Shown: positions 15,080 through 25,224, counted from the first letter of the stretch. The stretch: DNA of 64,000 nucleotides from Nitrospira sp. (GCA_035968315.1 JAVYIN010000003.1:124001-188000); one strand, 5' to 3'. Notes: generated by a model from the letters alone, not told the origin. Numbers and translations are program-made.

Positions 15080-17392
15080 TTAGAAAATAGACCCGATCGT
15101 GAACTCAAACACACCCGTCCGCTCGCCAACCTTCGGATCCAAATTCAGCCCGTAGGCCACCCGCAGAGGACCGAAGGGAGAAATCCACCGGCCTTCGATA
15201 CCCGCCGCTTTCCGCAAATTCAGCGAGAGCTTCTCATTATCGTCGAAGCCCTTTCCATAATCGAAGAAGATCACGCCATTGAGCTTCGCTTCGGATGAAA
15301 TCGTAAAGACATAGTCGAAGTTGAAGATCAATTGTTTCGAGGCGCCGACGATGGTGTAGAAATTCGGGACCACAGGACCAGCCTTACCAAACGCAAAGCC
15401 GCGCATCGTATTGATGCCGCCGACAAAGAACCGCTCGGTCAGCGGGACCTGCCGTTCCCCCAACGCCTCTACCGCGGCATAGCGGGCGCGCACCGCGAAC
15501 CGGGTATCGAACGGCAACGGCGTATACTTCATGATGTCGAGATTATATTTGTAAAAATTATTGCTTCCTCCGAGCATCGGAGTGCCAAGGTCAAAGCCAC
15601 CTCCGATCCGCCAGCCCGTCCGGGGATCCAAGTAATAATCCCTGGTATCCCGGAACAGCGCGGTCCGAAATCCTGTGGTTGTCTGGCTGCCGAGCTGCCG
15701 GCAGATCAACGGCAGGAGATCCGGACAGAGGCCTGCTTGCGGATCCTTAAACCGAAGCTGTTCGGCAAAAAGACTGACGCTCCCCGAGACATACTCCGAG
15801 AGCCATCGTCCAAACATGACACTCGCGCCGGTTTTCTCCTCAAAATACGACAGGTAATTCGTCATGCTGCGGTAGATATCCAATTGCAGCGAGGTCAATG
15901 AGTCGTTGAGATAGGGGTTGCGAAAGGTGATCAAGCCCAGGGACCGCCGCTGGCCGAGCTGCCCGCGAATACGTCCCATATACCCCTCGCCGAAAAGATT
16001 GCCTTCCGTAATGTCCGCCATCGCGACCAGCTGGTCGAGCGTGCTGAATCCGCCGCCGATGCTGAACTGCCCCGTCGGCTTCTCTTTCACGCGCACATTG
16101 AGATCGACCTTGTCCGGAGCCACCTGCCCGGGAAGAATTTCCACCGTTTCAAAGAAGTTCAAATTGTTCAGCCGCTGGAAACTCCGTTTCAATGCCGCCG
16201 TATCGATCACATCCTGCTCGTCGACACGGATCTCCCGGCGGATGACGTTGTCGCGGGTCTTGTCGTTGCCGACGATATTGATCTGGCGAATCCGCATCAT
16301 CTCACCCTCCTTAATGCTGAGGATGATGCTCGCCGTGCGCTCGTCATTGTTCGGGTTGACGTTCGGCACGACATCGGCGAACGCATAGCCCTTGCTGCCG
16401 TATAAGTCGGTCAACCGCGTGACTTCGTCGCGGAGCTTGGCCCGCTGAAAGATCTCCCCGTCCTTGATCTTCAGTTTTTCCCGGAGCTCCGCATCCTCGA
16501 ACACGGTGTAGCCGCGGAATCCCACTTCGGACACGGTGAACGGCTCTCCCTCGGCAACATTGTAAGTCACCGTAAACCACTGCTTGTCCTCGCTCAATTC
16601 CACCGTGGGCAGGCTGACTTGTGCGTTGAGATAGCCTTTGTTCAGCAGGACCTCCTTGATCCGCTCAACATCGTTGGGCAGTTCTTCCTGCTTCAAGATC
16701 CCGGCATCCGACACGAACGACGGCAACTTCAATTGCGTGATGAGCCCATACCAAGGAATCCACTCCCGCACCGCCACAAGCTTGAAAATTTCTTCCTTGG
16801 TCGCAGCCCGCATCCCATCGAACACCACCGTCTTCACCCGCGCCTTCTCACCTTCCTTGACGAAGAACGTGAGCCGCTTCTGCTCCTCGTCCAGCGTTTG
16901 CACAACCGGGGTGACTTGGGCGTTGTAATAGCCCTCTTCCTGGTAGGCCACGCGAATTTTCTCCGCGCTTTCCTTGGCCTGCTGCTGGTCCAAGAACGAC
17001 TGGCCCTTGATCGTGGTTTTTTCCTTGAGCTTATCGTCGCTCAAATTCACATTGCCGTCATACACGATCTCGGTAATGAACGGCTTTTCCCGCACGACGA
17101 ATACCACCGCCATCCCGCCCGCGACCGATTCCGTTTCGACCTGCACATCCTCAAAATATCCCGTGTCATACAGAATCTTGACCTGGCCGCGCACCGTTTC
17201 GGGCGTGTAGGGATCATCCACTTTGAGCGTCAGCCGCCCGGTAATCGCGGGCACCTCGATCCGTTTATTGCCGCGGATATCGACCGCTTTGACCTTGGGA
17301 GTGACCGCCTGCGCCCAGACGTCCCCGAGGGTCATCAGAACGGAGAACAGCGCCAAGGCCAACACCACCCATTGGGATTTTCGACACCACAT
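15080..17392 (-). CDS. bamA: Outer-membrane protein assembly factor BamA
   Basis: About 770 residues from the ATG at 17390-17392. The frame extends further upstream but the signal peptide (WVVLALALFSVLMTLGDVWA) fits this start. Residues about 25-410 hold five POTRA repeats (VKAVDIRGNKRIEVPAITG opens the first). Residues about 430-770 are the Omp85 beta barrel with FSIGGGFSTLDQLVAMADI, the RGFAFGKAGP loop of the VRGF/Y type, and a C-terminal strand ending in Phe (FEFTIGSIF). It is the core of the BAM complex. It is the first gene of the minus-strand block, behind the promoter at 17605-17633. Confidence 0.95.
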   Translation of the reverse strand: MWCRKSQWVVLALALFSVLMTLGDVWAQAVTPKVKAVDIRGNKRIEVPAITGRLTLKVDDPYTPETVRGQVKILYDTGYFEDVQVETESVAGGMAVVFVVREKPFITEIVYDGNVNLSDDKLKEKTTIKGQSFLDQQQAKESAEKIRVAYQEEGYYNAQVTPVVQTLDEEQKRLTFFVKEGEKARVKTVVFDGMRAATKEEIFKLVAVREWIPWYGLITQLKLPSFVSDAGILKQEELPNDVERIKEVLLNKGYLNAQVSLPTVELSEDKQWFTVTYNVAEGEPFTVSEVGFRGYTVFEDAELREKLKIKDGEIFQRAKLRDEVTRLTDLYGSKGYAFADVVPNVNPNNDERTASIILSIKEGEMMRIRQINIVGNDKTRDNVIRREIRVDEQDVIDTAALKRSFQRLNNLNFFETVEILPGQVAPDKVDLNVRVKEKPTGQFSIGGGFSTLDQLVAMADITEGNLFGEGYMGRIRGQLGQRRSLGLITFRNPYLNDSLTSLQLDIYRSMTNYLSYFEEKTGASVMFGRWLSEYVSGSVSLFAEQLRFKDPQAGLCPDLLPLICRQLGSQTTTGFRTALFRDTRDYYLDPRTGWRIGGGFDLGTPMLGGSNNFYKYNLDIMKYTPLPFDTRFAVRARYAAVEALGERQVPLTERFFVGGINTMRGFAFGKAGPVVPNFYTIVGASKQLIFNFDYVFTISSEAKLNGVIFFDYGKGFDDNEKLSLNLRKAAGIEGRWISPFGPLRVAYGLNLDPKVGERTGVFEFTIGSIF

Positions 17393-17604
17393 TACAGCCA
17401 CAAACGAAGATGCCCCCACCCCAATCGGGATAATCGTGATACCGGGAAGTGATCGCCCGTAGCACCTGTATAGACACAGCCGAAGGCTTAATCCCTCAGC
17501 CCCCAAACCGCTCTCTGAGACAGCTCATAGGTGTGCCTCCCCGGGCTGTGTGGACATCGCCAGACACCGCCCCACGGCAGACAACGCGAGCGCGAAACTT
17601 CCGG

Positions 17605-17633
17605 ATTATATTGATGCCTTGAGTTGATGTAAA
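17605..17633 (-). promoter_or_regulatory. Sigma-70-type promoter for the bamA-lpx block
   Basis: The minus strand reads TTTACA (17633-17628), a 17-bp spacer, then TATAAT (17610-17605). Transcription would start near 17598, leaving a leader of about 205 nt before bamA. The 336-bp gap between bamA and galU (17393-17728) holds this promoter and the divergent galU promoter. No gene was seen in it. Confidence 0.65.
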
Positions 17634-17692
17634 GGATTATGGGGCCGAGGAAATTTGCCCGCGCGCCACGACGTTTCAACTGCGCCCATTTC

Positions 17693-17721
17693 TTGACTTC
17701 ACTTGACCCATCACATACTAT
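17693..17721 (+). promoter_or_regulatory. Sigma-70-type promoter for galU, apparently leaderless
   Basis: TTGACT (17693-17698), a 17-bp spacer, then TACTAT (17716-17721). A start 6-8 bp downstream falls at or next to the galU ATG (17729), and there is no Shine-Dalgarno before that ATG. The transcript may therefore be leaderless. Confidence 0.6.
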
Positions 17722-17728
17722 CGCACAG

Positions 17729-18637
17729 ATGCCATCCTATACTGTTCGAAAAGCTGTCATCCCCGCGGCAGGCCTCGGGACGCGCTTCCTTCCCGCCACC
17801 AAAGCATCGCCTAAAGAGATGCTCCCCTTGGTCGATAAACCGTTGATTCAATACACGGTCGAAGAAGCCGTCGCCTCGGGCATCGAGGACATCATCGTCA
17901 TCACCGGCCGAGGCAAGCGCGCCATCGAAGACCACTTCGACCGCTCAGTCGAGCTCGAGGAAAACCTTAAAGGCACCGGTAAATCCCAACTGCTCAACCA
18001 GATGCGCCAGATTTCGACCCTGGCCAACTTTTGCTATGTCCGCCAGCCGGAAGCACTCGGATTGGGCCATGCCGTGCTCTGCGCGCAGCGCCTGATCGGC
18101 GACGAACCCTTTGCGGTCATTCTCGGCGATGAAATCATCGATGCGCCGGTTCCCGCGCTCGCGCAACTCATCCACGTCTATAACAAGCGCCATGGGGCCG
18201 TGCTGGGCGTACAAGATGTTCCCAAACAGGACGTCGGCCGCTACGGCATCGTCACGCCCAAGCGACTCGGCAAAGGCCTGCACCGCGTCATGGACCTCGT
18301 CGAAAAGCCGTCACCGGCTGAAGCGCCGTCCACGCTCGCCGTGATCGGGCGCTATATCCTTCCGCCGGAGATCTTCCCGATTCTGCGCAAGACGAAGCCC
18401 GGGAAAAACGGTGAAATCCAATTGACCGATGCGTTGAAAACTTTGGCGAAGCAATCACCCATGTACGCCCACGAAGTGGTGGGACTCCGCCACGATGCCG
18501 GAGACAAATTAGGGTTTTTGATTGCCACCGTCGAGTTCGCACTGAAAAATCCGTCTCTGGGCCCTGAGTTTCACGAATACCTCTCAACGAAAATGCGGGC
18601 AAACGCCGCCAGACACACCACTCGCCGATCACGCTAG
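17729..18637 (+). CDS. galU: UTP-glucose-1-phosphate uridylyltransferase
   Basis: 302 residues from the ATG at 17729. It makes UDP-glucose for LPS core, capsule and glycogen-type sugars. The nucleotidyltransferase signature is [20 protein letters not shown] with [14 protein letters not shown]. Further motifs are [49 protein letters not shown] and GEIQLTDAL. An upstream in-frame Met at 17639 has no support because the promoter lies between. lon follows after 29 bp. Confidence 0.95.
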   Translation: MPSYTVRKAVIPAAGLGTRFLPATKASPKEMLPLVDKPLIQYTVEEAVASGIEDIIVITGRGKRAIEDHFDRSVELEENLKGTGKSQLLNQMRQISTLANFCYVRQPEALGLGHAVLCAQRLIGDEPFAVILGDEIIDAPVPALAQLIHVYNKRHGAVLGVQDVPKQDVGRYGIVTPKRLGKGLHRVMDLVEKPSPAEAPSTLAVIGRYILPPEIFPILRKTKPGKNGEIQLTDALKTLAKQSPMYAHEVVGLRHDAGDKLGFLIATVEFALKNPSLGPEFHEYLSTKMRANAARHTTRRSR

Positions 18638-18666
18638 ATACGACGATAGAGAAGGATCGATCGCCC

Positions 18667-21081
18667 ATGACTGACTCCATCGAACAAGACCTCCAACCGC
18701 CGCAAAACGTGGAGGTACCCGACCAGCTGCCGCTCTTGCCCGTCCGCGATATCGTAGTCTTCCCCTATATGGTGCTGCCCCTGTTTGTCGGCCGCGAGAT
18801 GTCTATCCGCGCAATCGAAGCCGCGCTGGCAGGCAACCGCATGATCTTCCTCGCCACGCAAAAAGCGCTCGACCTGGAAAACCCGAAACCCGAGGACATT
18901 CACAACGTGGGGACCGTCGGCATCATCATGCGCATGCTGAAGCTGCCCGACGAGCGGATCAAAATCCTCGTCCAAGGCATCGCCAAAGCGAACATCACCA
19001 ACTACATCCAGACCGATCCCTATTACTCCGTGCGCATCACCAAGCTGCCAGACACGAAAATCACCGCCACGACGCTGGAATCCGAGGCGGTCATGCGCAC
19101 CGTCAAGGAGCAGATCGAGCGCATCGTGAGCCTGGGGAAAATTCTGATTCCCGACGTCATGGTGGTGATCGAAAATCTGGAAGAGCCGGGCCGGCTGGCC
19201 GACATGGTCGCCTCGAATCTCGGGCTCAAGGTGGAGGTCACCCAAAGCGTGCTGGAAATTGCCGATCCGATCCAGCGCCTCCGGCAAGTCAGCGACATCC
19301 TCGGCAAAGAAATCGAAGTGCTCTCGATGCAGCAAAAAATCCAGGCCCAAGCCAAGGGCGAGATGGACAAGACGCAGCGCGAGTATTTCCTGCGCGAGCA
19401 GCTCAAAGCCATCCAGAAAGAACTGGGCGAGCTCGACGAACGCACCGAAGAGGTCGCCGAATTCCGTACGCGCATCAAAGACGCCAAGATGCCGGAGAAA
19501 GTCCTCAAGGAAGCGGAAAAACAGCTCAAGCGCCTGGAGAAGATGCATCCCGACACGGCGGAGTCGGCGACAGTGCGCACCTACCTCGAATGGCTGGTGG
19601 AGCTGCCCTGGTCCAAAAAGTCGAAAGACAATCTCGACCTGAAAGCCGCCGCCCGGGTGCTCAACGAGGATCATTACGATCTGGAAAAGGTGAAAGAGCG
19701 GATCCTGGAATATCTGGCTGTCCGGAAGCTGAAAGAAAAGATGAAGGGGCCGATTCTCTGTTTTGTCGGCCCTCCGGGCGTGGGAAAAACATCGCTGGGC
19801 AAATCGATTGCCAAGGCGCTGGGACGCGAGTTCGTCCGCATCAGCCTCGGCGGTGTCCGAGACGAAGCCGAAATCCGTGGCCATCGCCGCACCTACGTCG
19901 GCGCCCTGCCGGGCCGTCTCATCCAGGGCATGAAGCAAGCCGGGACCAATAATCCCGTCTTCATGCTGGACGAAATCGACAAGGTGGGCATGGATTTCCG
20001 GGGAGATCCCTCCGCGGCACTGCTCGAAGTGCTCGACCCGGAACAGAATAGCACCTTCACCGACCATTACCTCGGGGTGCCCTTCGACTTGACGGAGGTC
20101 ATGTTCATCACGACCGCGAACTTGATCGATCCGATCCTGCCAGCCCTCCGCGACCGGATGGAAATCATCGAAATCCCGGGCTATACGGAGGAAGAAAAAC
20201 TCGGCATCGCCCAGACCTATTTGATCCCCCGCCAGCTCACCGAGCATGGGATCACCGGCAAGCACGTCACGATCACGGACCAGGCGTTGCGCATGATCAT
20301 CGCCAACTACACGCGCGAGGCCGGCGTCCGCAATCTCGAACGCGAAATCGCCAACGTCATGCGGAAAGTGGCCAAGAAAGTCGCTGAAGGGAAAGGCCAG
20401 GGCTTCCCCGTCACACCGGCCAATCTCAACAAGTACCTCGGGGTCACGAAATACGTGCCGGAAGCGGAACTGGAAAAAGACGAAATCGGCGTCGCCACGG
20501 GGCTTGCCTGGACCGAATCCGGCGGCGATGTCCTCTACATCGAAGCCACGGTCATGAAAGGCAAGGGCCACCTCACCCTCACCGGCCATCTCGGCGACGT
20601 CATGAAAGAGTCCGCGCAGGCGGCGCTCAGCTATGTGCGGTCGCGGGAGAAGACCCTCAACATCAATCCCGACATGTTCAGCAAGCAGGACCTCCATATC
20701 CATGTTCCCGCCGGCGCCATTCCCAAAGACGGCCCATCGGCCGGCATTACCATGGCGACGGCGATCGCCTCAGCCCTCTCCGGCATTCCCGTGCGACGGG
20801 ACCTGGCGATGACCGGAGAAATCACCCTGCGCGGCCGGGTGCTGCCGATCGGCGGACTCAAAGAAAAGATTCTGGCGGCCAAGCGGGCCAAACTGGCCAT
20901 GGTGCTCCTCCCCAAGCGCAATAAGAAAGACCTGGAGGAAATCCCGAAACATCTCCTGAAAGGCATTCAATTGGCGTTCGCCGATACCGTGGACGACGTC
21001 ATGAAAATCGCGCTCCAGCACAAGCCAGCCGCCAAGCCGGCAGCCAAGAAACCATCTACGCGGCCCAAACGACGCTCATGA
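18667..21081 (+). CDS. lon: ATP-dependent protease Lon
   Basis: 804 residues. The N-terminal substrate domain opens with [21 protein letters not shown] coiled coil (residues about 200-280) precedes the AAA+ module with [15 protein letters not shown] and [11 protein letters not shown]. The C-terminal Ser-Lys protease domain has [13 protein letters not shown] with the catalytic Ser and [13 protein letters not shown] with the Lys. It degrades misfolded and regulatory proteins in the cytoplasm. The Ala/Lys/Pro-rich tail is not conserved. The start is preceded by GAGAAGG. Lon coexists here with a 20S proteasome. Confidence 0.97.
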   Translation: MTDSIEQDLQPPQNVEVPDQLPLLPVRDIVVFPYMVLPLFVGREMSIRAIEAALAGNRMIFLATQKALDLENPKPEDIHNVGTVGIIMRMLKLPDERIKILVQGIAKANITNYIQTDPYYSVRITKLPDTKITATTLESEAVMRTVKEQIERIVSLGKILIPDVMVVIENLEEPGRLADMVASNLGLKVEVTQSVLEIADPIQRLRQVSDILGKEIEVLSMQQKIQAQAKGEMDKTQREYFLREQLKAIQKELGELDERTEEVAEFRTRIKDAKMPEKVLKEAEKQLKRLEKMHPDTAESATVRTYLEWLVELPWSKKSKDNLDLKAAARVLNEDHYDLEKVKERILEYLAVRKLKEKMKGPILCFVGPPGVGKTSLGKSIAKALGREFVRISLGGVRDEAEIRGHRRTYVGALPGRLIQGMKQAGTNNPVFMLDEIDKVGMDFRGDPSAALLEVLDPEQNSTFTDHYLGVPFDLTEVMFITTANLIDPILPALRDRMEIIEIPGYTEEEKLGIAQTYLIPRQLTEHGITGKHVTITDQALRMIIANYTREAGVRNLEREIANVMRKVAKKVAEGKGQGFPVTPANLNKYLGVTKYVPEAELEKDEIGVATGLAWTESGGDVLYIEATVMKGKGHLTLTGHLGDVMKESAQAALSYVRSREKTLNINPDMFSKQDLHIHVPAGAIPKDGPSAGITMATAIASALSGIPVRRDLAMTGEITLRGRVLPIGGLKEKILAAKRAKLAMVLLPKRNKKDLEEIPKHLLKGIQLAFADTVDDVMKIALQHKPAAKPAAKKPSTRPKRRS

Positions 21082-21117
21082 CATCGCCGCCCAACCCCTT
21101 GCCCTAACGTGTCACCT

Positions 21118-22152
21118 ATGGCCCGTCGAAAGGCCGCTACACCCATCCAGGAATTTCCGCTCATCCGGCAGTTGCAGCGCCGGTTTGAGCGGAAAAGCCC
21201 GTCGGTTCTCCAAGGCATCGGCGACGACGCCGCGGTCGTTTCGATTCCGTCCGGCGACTGGACCGTCCTCACCACCGATCTCCTCGCCGAGGACGTCCAT
21301 TTCGACTTGCGCACCGCCGCGCTGGCATCGGTCGGTTACCGGGCCGCCATGGCCAACTTGAGCGATGTGGCCGCCATGGGCGCGACGCCTCGATTCCTTC
21401 TGGTCTCCATCGCCATTCCGCCATCTCTGCGAACCGCCGACATCACGCAACTCTACCGGGGGCTCATGCAGGCCTGTGACGGATATGATGTGCAGTTGAT
21501 CGGCGGAGACACCTCCGCCTCCCGTCAAGGGCTCTTTCTCAGCATCACCCTGCTCGGCACCGCGAAACACGGCCGGGCGCTGTTCCGCCATGGCGCGAAA
21601 ATCGGCGACAGTCTCTACGTGACCGGCACCATCGGCGATTCACTGGCCGGCCTGCAGCTGTTGACGAACGCACGGCGCACCGTACGAAGCCCGCGCCTTC
21701 GCCCTGCTGACCGGCGCTTTCTCATCAACCGGCATCTGCATCCGACCGCTCGCGTGCAGGAAGGGCTCTGGCTCAATCAGGCCCGTTTCGCCACCTCGGC
21801 CATCGACCTCTCCGACGGGCTCTCCGGCGACCTTCGCCATATCTGCGAACAGAGCCGTGTGGGCGCCACGGTCGATGTCGCGCAACTCCCGCTCTCGCCG
21901 GCCTGCCGGGCCTATGCCGAGACGCAAGGAATCGACCCGGCCACGCTCGCGCTGGCCGGCGGAGAAGACTATGAGCTTCTCTTTACCGTGGCCCCGCGCC
22001 ACGAACGATCCCTCGAACGCCAGGCGCGCGCGCGAGGATTTCAAATCACGAAGGTGGGCGTCATACGCCCACGTACATTCGGCATACAGGCGGTCTCGAT
22101 CGACGGAACGGCCAGGCCGCTCCCGGTCACGAGCTATCAACATTTCCAGTAA
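21118..22152 (+). CDS. thiL: Thiamine-monophosphate kinase
   Basis: About 344 residues. The ATG at 21118 is chosen, but a GTG three codons upstream (21109) is equally possible. It phosphorylates thiamine phosphate to thiamine pyrophosphate. The PurM/ThiL ATP-binding fold shows GIGDDAAVV, VLTTDLLAEDVHF, ANLSDVAAMGATP and QLIGGDTSAS, then DLSDGLSGDLRHIC and LAGGEDYELLFTV in the C-terminal half. It lies 36 bp after lon. The rest of the visible thiamine genes (thiE, thiG, thiS) are about 12 kb away. Confidence 0.93.
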   Translation: MARRKAATPIQEFPLIRQLQRRFERKSPSVLQGIGDDAAVVSIPSGDWTVLTTDLLAEDVHFDLRTAALASVGYRAAMANLSDVAAMGATPRFLLVSIAIPPSLRTADITQLYRGLMQACDGYDVQLIGGDTSASRQGLFLSITLLGTAKHGRALFRHGAKIGDSLYVTGTIGDSLAGLQLLTNARRTVRSPRLRPADRRFLINRHLHPTARVQEGLWLNQARFATSAIDLSDGLSGDLRHICEQSRVGATVDVAQLPLSPACRAYAETQGIDPATLALAGGEDYELLFTVAPRHERSLERQARARGFQITKVGVIRPRTFGIQAVSIDGTARPLPVTSYQHFQ

Positions 22153-22169
22153 CGAAACGAACGCACCCC

Positions 22170-22658
22170 GTGGCATTCTCCCCATCTTTTCGATCGCTGC
22201 TTCGCCAGGTCCTGCATCTCCAGGAACCGCCCAGGCGGACCGCCTTCGCGTTTGCACTCGGCGTCTTCATTGCCTTTTCGCCCGCCTACGGATTGCACAT
22301 CATCCTGGTGGGGTTATGCACCTGGCTCTTCGGCCTCAACTTTGTTGCCCTGCTGGCAGGCTCGCTCATCAACAATCCCTGGACCGTCGTCCCGATTCTC
22401 GGCGCCACCTACTGGAGCGGCGCGCTCTTGCTGGGCCGGGCCGATAGTCCCGCGTTCGACTGGCACGACCTCACTTTCGCCGGCCTGTACCAACAGATTC
22501 TGCCTTACGCCATCCCCTTTACCCTGGGCGCGGTTGTCCTGAGCCTGCTCGGAGCAGCCCTGGCCTATCCGACCGCCTATTTCCTCATTACCAAGTATCG
22601 CCGCCCCGCACAGGCTTCGGCTCAAGCGCCATTGCCGCCCCATGATCAGGTGGGCTAA
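22170..22658 (+). CDS. DUF2062 membrane protein
   Basis: 162 residues with a GTG start 17 bp after thiL. Three hydrophobic segments are visible: FAFALGVFIAFSPAYGLHI, LVGLCTWLFGLNFVALLAG and a long one near residues 110-145. The motif LINNPWTVVPI is typical of DUF2062. The biochemical role of the family is not established. It is probably cotranscribed with thiL and the following HD-domain gene. Confidence 0.8.
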   Translation: MAFSPSFRSLLRQVLHLQEPPRRTAFAFALGVFIAFSPAYGLHIILVGLCTWLFGLNFVALLAGSLINNPWTVVPILGATYWSGALLLGRADSPAFDWHDLTFAGLYQQILPYAIPFTLGAVVLSLLGAALAYPTAYFLITKYRRPAQASAQAPLPPHDQVG

Positions 22659-22672
22659 GATGCAGAGCTGCC

Positions 22673-24094
22673 ATGCAAGAAGCCGACGAATCCATCAATG
22701 CGCCCTATGACGGCTCCGCCCTCATCGCCGATCCGATCCATAAATACGTCTCCTTCACCGTGCCGTTCGCGAACCCCGATCCCCATGAACGCACCGAAAA
22801 AGACCTGATCGATTCCCCCTGGGTCCAGCGGCTCCGCTACATCTACCAGCTCCAAAGCGCGCGCTGGGTCTACCCCTCGGCCGAACATACCCGCTTCGTC
22901 CACTCGCTCGGCACCATGCACGTCGCCGGACGCTTCGCCCGGCACCTCTATCCGTTTCTGAAAAAGATCGTGAAAGACGTGCCCTCGGCAAACTACGTCG
23001 AAGAGCTGCTGCGCATCACCGCACTCGTTCACGACATCGGCCACGGCCCCTTTTGCCATTTCTTCGACGACAACTACCTCCATGGCTTTCACCTCACGCA
23101 TGAAAAGCTGGGCCAGATCATCATCCGTGAACATCTCGGCTCGATCATCCGAAAAATCCGCCGGAGCCCCACCGGGCCCTTTGCCAAAGGCGAAGAGCTG
23201 AACCCGGATCAGATCGCCCACCTGATCTTGAAGGAAAAAGGGAAGGACAATTCCCGCCTCCCGCGCTGGCTCAACATGCTCCAGCCCGTGATCTCCGGCA
23301 GCTATACCGGCGATAATCTCGACTATGTGCTGCGCGATTCCTACATGTGCGGCGTAGCCGTCGGCCCCGTGGATCTCACCCGGCTCATCCATTACACCAT
23401 CGTCACTGACAAGGGCTTTACGATCCATAAGACCGGCCTCCCGGCACTGCAGATGTTCCTCAACACCCGCATGTACCTCTACTCCAACGTCTATTTTCAC
23501 CGGACGACCAGAGCCATCGACATCCACCTGCGCGACATCTTCGGCGAAACGATGCAGCTGCTCTTTCCCCGCGACCCCCGCAAGCATATGGAGGACTACC
23601 TCACCCTCACCGATTGGTCGCTGCTGGAAGAAGTCCGCGGCTGGAAGAAGTCACGGCAGAAAGCCCGCCGCCAATTAGGCCATGAATGGGGACGGATTCT
23701 GGACCGCGACGTGAAGTGGAAAATGGCCTACAGCACGGCCCTGAAGGAAAAGGGGCAGGAGCGCGGCATGGCCATTCCCAGCCACACCCTCTTTGAAGAA
23801 CAAATCGCGAAAGAGCTGCCGAAAGACTTAAGAGGCCTGGAGTTCCGCGTGGACATGGCCCCGCTCGATCCCCGGCCGGACCCCAAGGATCGTCGGGGCA
23901 ATCCGCTCTATGTCTATGACCCAGGCACCAAACAGGTGTCGTCCGAACCGCTTGAAGAATTTCTGGACCTCCTGCCGACCCGTCTCGTGCAATTCCGCAT
24001 CTATAGCCTCGACCACCGCCACGACGCGGCCCTCTCCCGAGCCGCCGCCACCATCCTAAATAAGACGCCTTCCAGCCTCGAATCCAACTACTGA
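22673..24094 (+). CDS. HD-domain phosphohydrolase (dNTPase/SAMHD1-like)
   Basis: 473 residues. Metal-binding HD motifs are seen: RFVHSLGTMHVAGRFARHL (first His) and ITALVHDIGHGPFCH (the His-Asp pair). A later NLDYVLRDSYMCGV supplies the downstream Asp, as in YpgQ/SAMHD1-type and dGTPase-like proteins. IHDPI-like SLADPIHKYV at the N-terminus resembles the family's opening strand. It probably hydrolyses nucleotides or nucleotide-like phosphates. The substrate cannot be read from sequence. The C-terminal about 150 residues are charged and less conserved. Confidence 0.82.
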   Translation: MQEADESINAPYDGSALIADPIHKYVSFTVPFANPDPHERTEKDLIDSPWVQRLRYIYQLQSARWVYPSAEHTRFVHSLGTMHVAGRFARHLYPFLKKIVKDVPSANYVEELLRITALVHDIGHGPFCHFFDDNYLHGFHLTHEKLGQIIIREHLGSIIRKIRRSPTGPFAKGEELNPDQIAHLILKEKGKDNSRLPRWLNMLQPVISGSYTGDNLDYVLRDSYMCGVAVGPVDLTRLIHYTIVTDKGFTIHKTGLPALQMFLNTRMYLYSNVYFHRTTRAIDIHLRDIFGETMQLLFPRDPRKHMEDYLTLTDWSLLEEVRGWKKSRQKARRQLGHEWGRILDRDVKWKMAYSTALKEKGQERGMAIPSHTLFEEQIAKELPKDLRGLEFRVDMAPLDPRPDPKDRRGNPLYVYDPGTKQVSSEPLEEFLDLLPTRLVQFRIYSLDHRHDAALSRAAATILNKTPSSLESNY

Positions 24095-24199
24095 CGCAAT
24101 TCCCGTTTTTCCTGTCTCGAACGGCTCTCACTGCCGATAATAGAATCGACTCCGTGCGGGAATGACCTATCCGCAGTGAACCAGGATGAGGAGGCACCG

Positions 24200-24565
24200 A
24201 TGAAAAGAGTGTGCATGAGCGTCGTTCTCATGGTCGGATTCATAGGCTTGTTGGCCTTTCCATCCGCAGCACAGATGGGAACCGGAGAAGCGGCCAACAT
24301 TCTGCGCACCATGCCACCCGATCTCTTCGCCAAGGTGCAAACCCTGGCCAACCTTCTGCAGCAGGGAATGAAGGAAGGAAAACTGACCGAGGCGGAAGTT
24401 CAGCAAGGCATGCTATCCGGACACCTGAGCGAGAAGATCAAGTCCTACAACCCGCAAGCCGGACAACTTTTGGATGAAATCAGCGACGCGATGAAGAACG
24501 GCCAAGGCCCAGGAGCCGAAAACCTGATGCCCCTGATGGATGGACTGGGAATGGCGGGGAACTAA
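24200..24565 (+). CDS. Small secreted protein of unknown function
   Basis: 121 residues. The ATG at 24200 has GAGGAGG 6 bp upstream, which decides it over a GTG at 24176. A signal peptide is clear (SVVLMVGFIGLLAFPSAA, cut before QMGTG). The mature protein is about 95 residues, helical, Met/Gln/Leu-rich, with repeated helices (LFAKVQTLANLLQQGMKEGK, then AEVQQGMLSGHLSEKI). No family was recognised. It is likely periplasmic. Confidence 0.75.
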   Translation: MKRVCMSVVLMVGFIGLLAFPSAAQMGTGEAANILRTMPPDLFAKVQTLANLLQQGMKEGKLTEAEVQQGMLSGHLSEKIKSYNPQAGQLLDEISDAMKNGQGPGAENLMPLMDGLGMAGN

Positions 24566-24609
24566 CGCATCAATGTCGACAACACACGGGCTTGCCTCAG
24601 ACTCGTGGA

Positions 24610-24783
24610 TTACTGCGCCGGTGAACCCACCCCGAATGTCGGCTCGGCTACCGGCGATGGAGCGGCCTGCTGCACGGCGCCTTTGAAGGGCAGATCGAGG
24701 AGCGCGTAGGGATTCACGCGGGCGCCGTTGAGCTTCACGCCCCAATGGAGATGCGGACCGGTGGCTCGTCCAGTCGCGCCGAC
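24610..24783 (-). pseudogene. Detached copy of the 3' end of the M23 peptidase gene
   Basis: These 174 bp match 25542-25715 with eight mismatches counted by eye, both beginning exactly at the TAA stop. They encode GATGRATGPHLHWG and the Ala/Pro-rich tail of the peptidase. Upstream of 24783 the similarity stops and the frame has no peptidase sequence, so it is a fragment with no start of its own. With the intact copy it brackets the toxin-antitoxin module. Nothing else is recognised from 24784 to the promoter at 24881 apart from a small dyad (TCTTCC...GGAAGA). Confidence 0.85.
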
Positions 24784-24880
24784 AACAAAGCCAACAGCGT
24801 CAGGCTTTTCGAGCCAACCTCTTCCGCCACGTGGAAGACCGAGTCTTCCGTCCTGCCCCCATCTCCATCCCCATCCGTCC

Positions 24881-24934
24881 TTGACTCCCCCTATCCACAA
24901 TTGTACAATTTGTACAATTCATGATTGTTGTACT
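24881..24934 (+). promoter_or_regulatory. Promoter and TGTACA operator of the toxin-antitoxin operon
   Basis: TTGACT (24881-24886), a 17-bp spacer and TACAAT (24904-24909) form a strong sigma-70 promoter. A perfect palindrome AATTGTACAATT (24899-24910) overlaps the -10. A second TTGTACAA lies at 24910-24917, and a degenerate TGTACT at 24929-24934. YefM-YoeB operators are known to be built on TGTACA cores, so this arrangement predicts autorepression by the antitoxin complex. Confidence 0.75.
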
Positions 24935-24960
24935 ATTTCATATCTACATGAGGTGCGCCC

Positions 24961-25215
24961 ATGGCTCATTTACCAACTAGTAAAGCGAGAGAAGGGTTCT
25001 CAGATACGCTGAACCGCGTGGCGTTCGGAAAAGAGCGTGTCGTATTGAAACGGCGCGGGAAAGAGATCGCTGCCGTGGTGCCGATGGACGACTTGCGCTT
25101 GCTGGAAGAGCTCGAAGACCGCATCGACTTGGTGGATGCCCGCGCGGCCCTCGCCGAAACCAAGAAGAAGGGTGCGAAACCACTCGATGTCATCTTAAAA
25201 GACCTTGGGCTATAG
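24961..25215 (+). CDS. Phd/YefM-family antitoxin
   Basis: 84 residues. The N-terminal half has the YefM fold: TSKAREGFSDTLNRV, then KERVVLKRRGKEIAAVVPMD, a DNA-binding beta/helix unit. The C-terminal helix (LEELEDRIDLVDARAALAE) would wrap and inhibit the toxin. The toxin gene follows after 9 bp. Palindromic TGTACA sites lie over its promoter. Antitoxins of this type are unstable and degraded by Lon or similar proteases, which is general family knowledge. Confidence 0.9.
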   Translation: MAHLPTSKAREGFSDTLNRVAFGKERVVLKRRGKEIAAVVPMDDLRLLEELEDRIDLVDARAALAETKKKGAKPLDVILKDLGL

Positions 25216-25224
25216 CCTCTCCCC

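Noticed and set aside
17393-17506. Longer N-terminus for BamA
   Set aside because: The ATG at 17392 gives a proper signal peptide; the upstream codons have no family similarity.
18634-20703. A 689-codon open frame on the minus strand
   Set aside because: It is the antisense of lon, rich in Phe/His/Asp/Leu as expected for the shadow of a high-GC gene, and lon itself has all its motifs.
24610-24900. A separate small minus-strand gene carrying the M23 tail
   Set aside because: Only the duplicated 174 bp have peptidase similarity; the rest is unrelated and there is no ribosome-binding site, so it is treated as a fragment.
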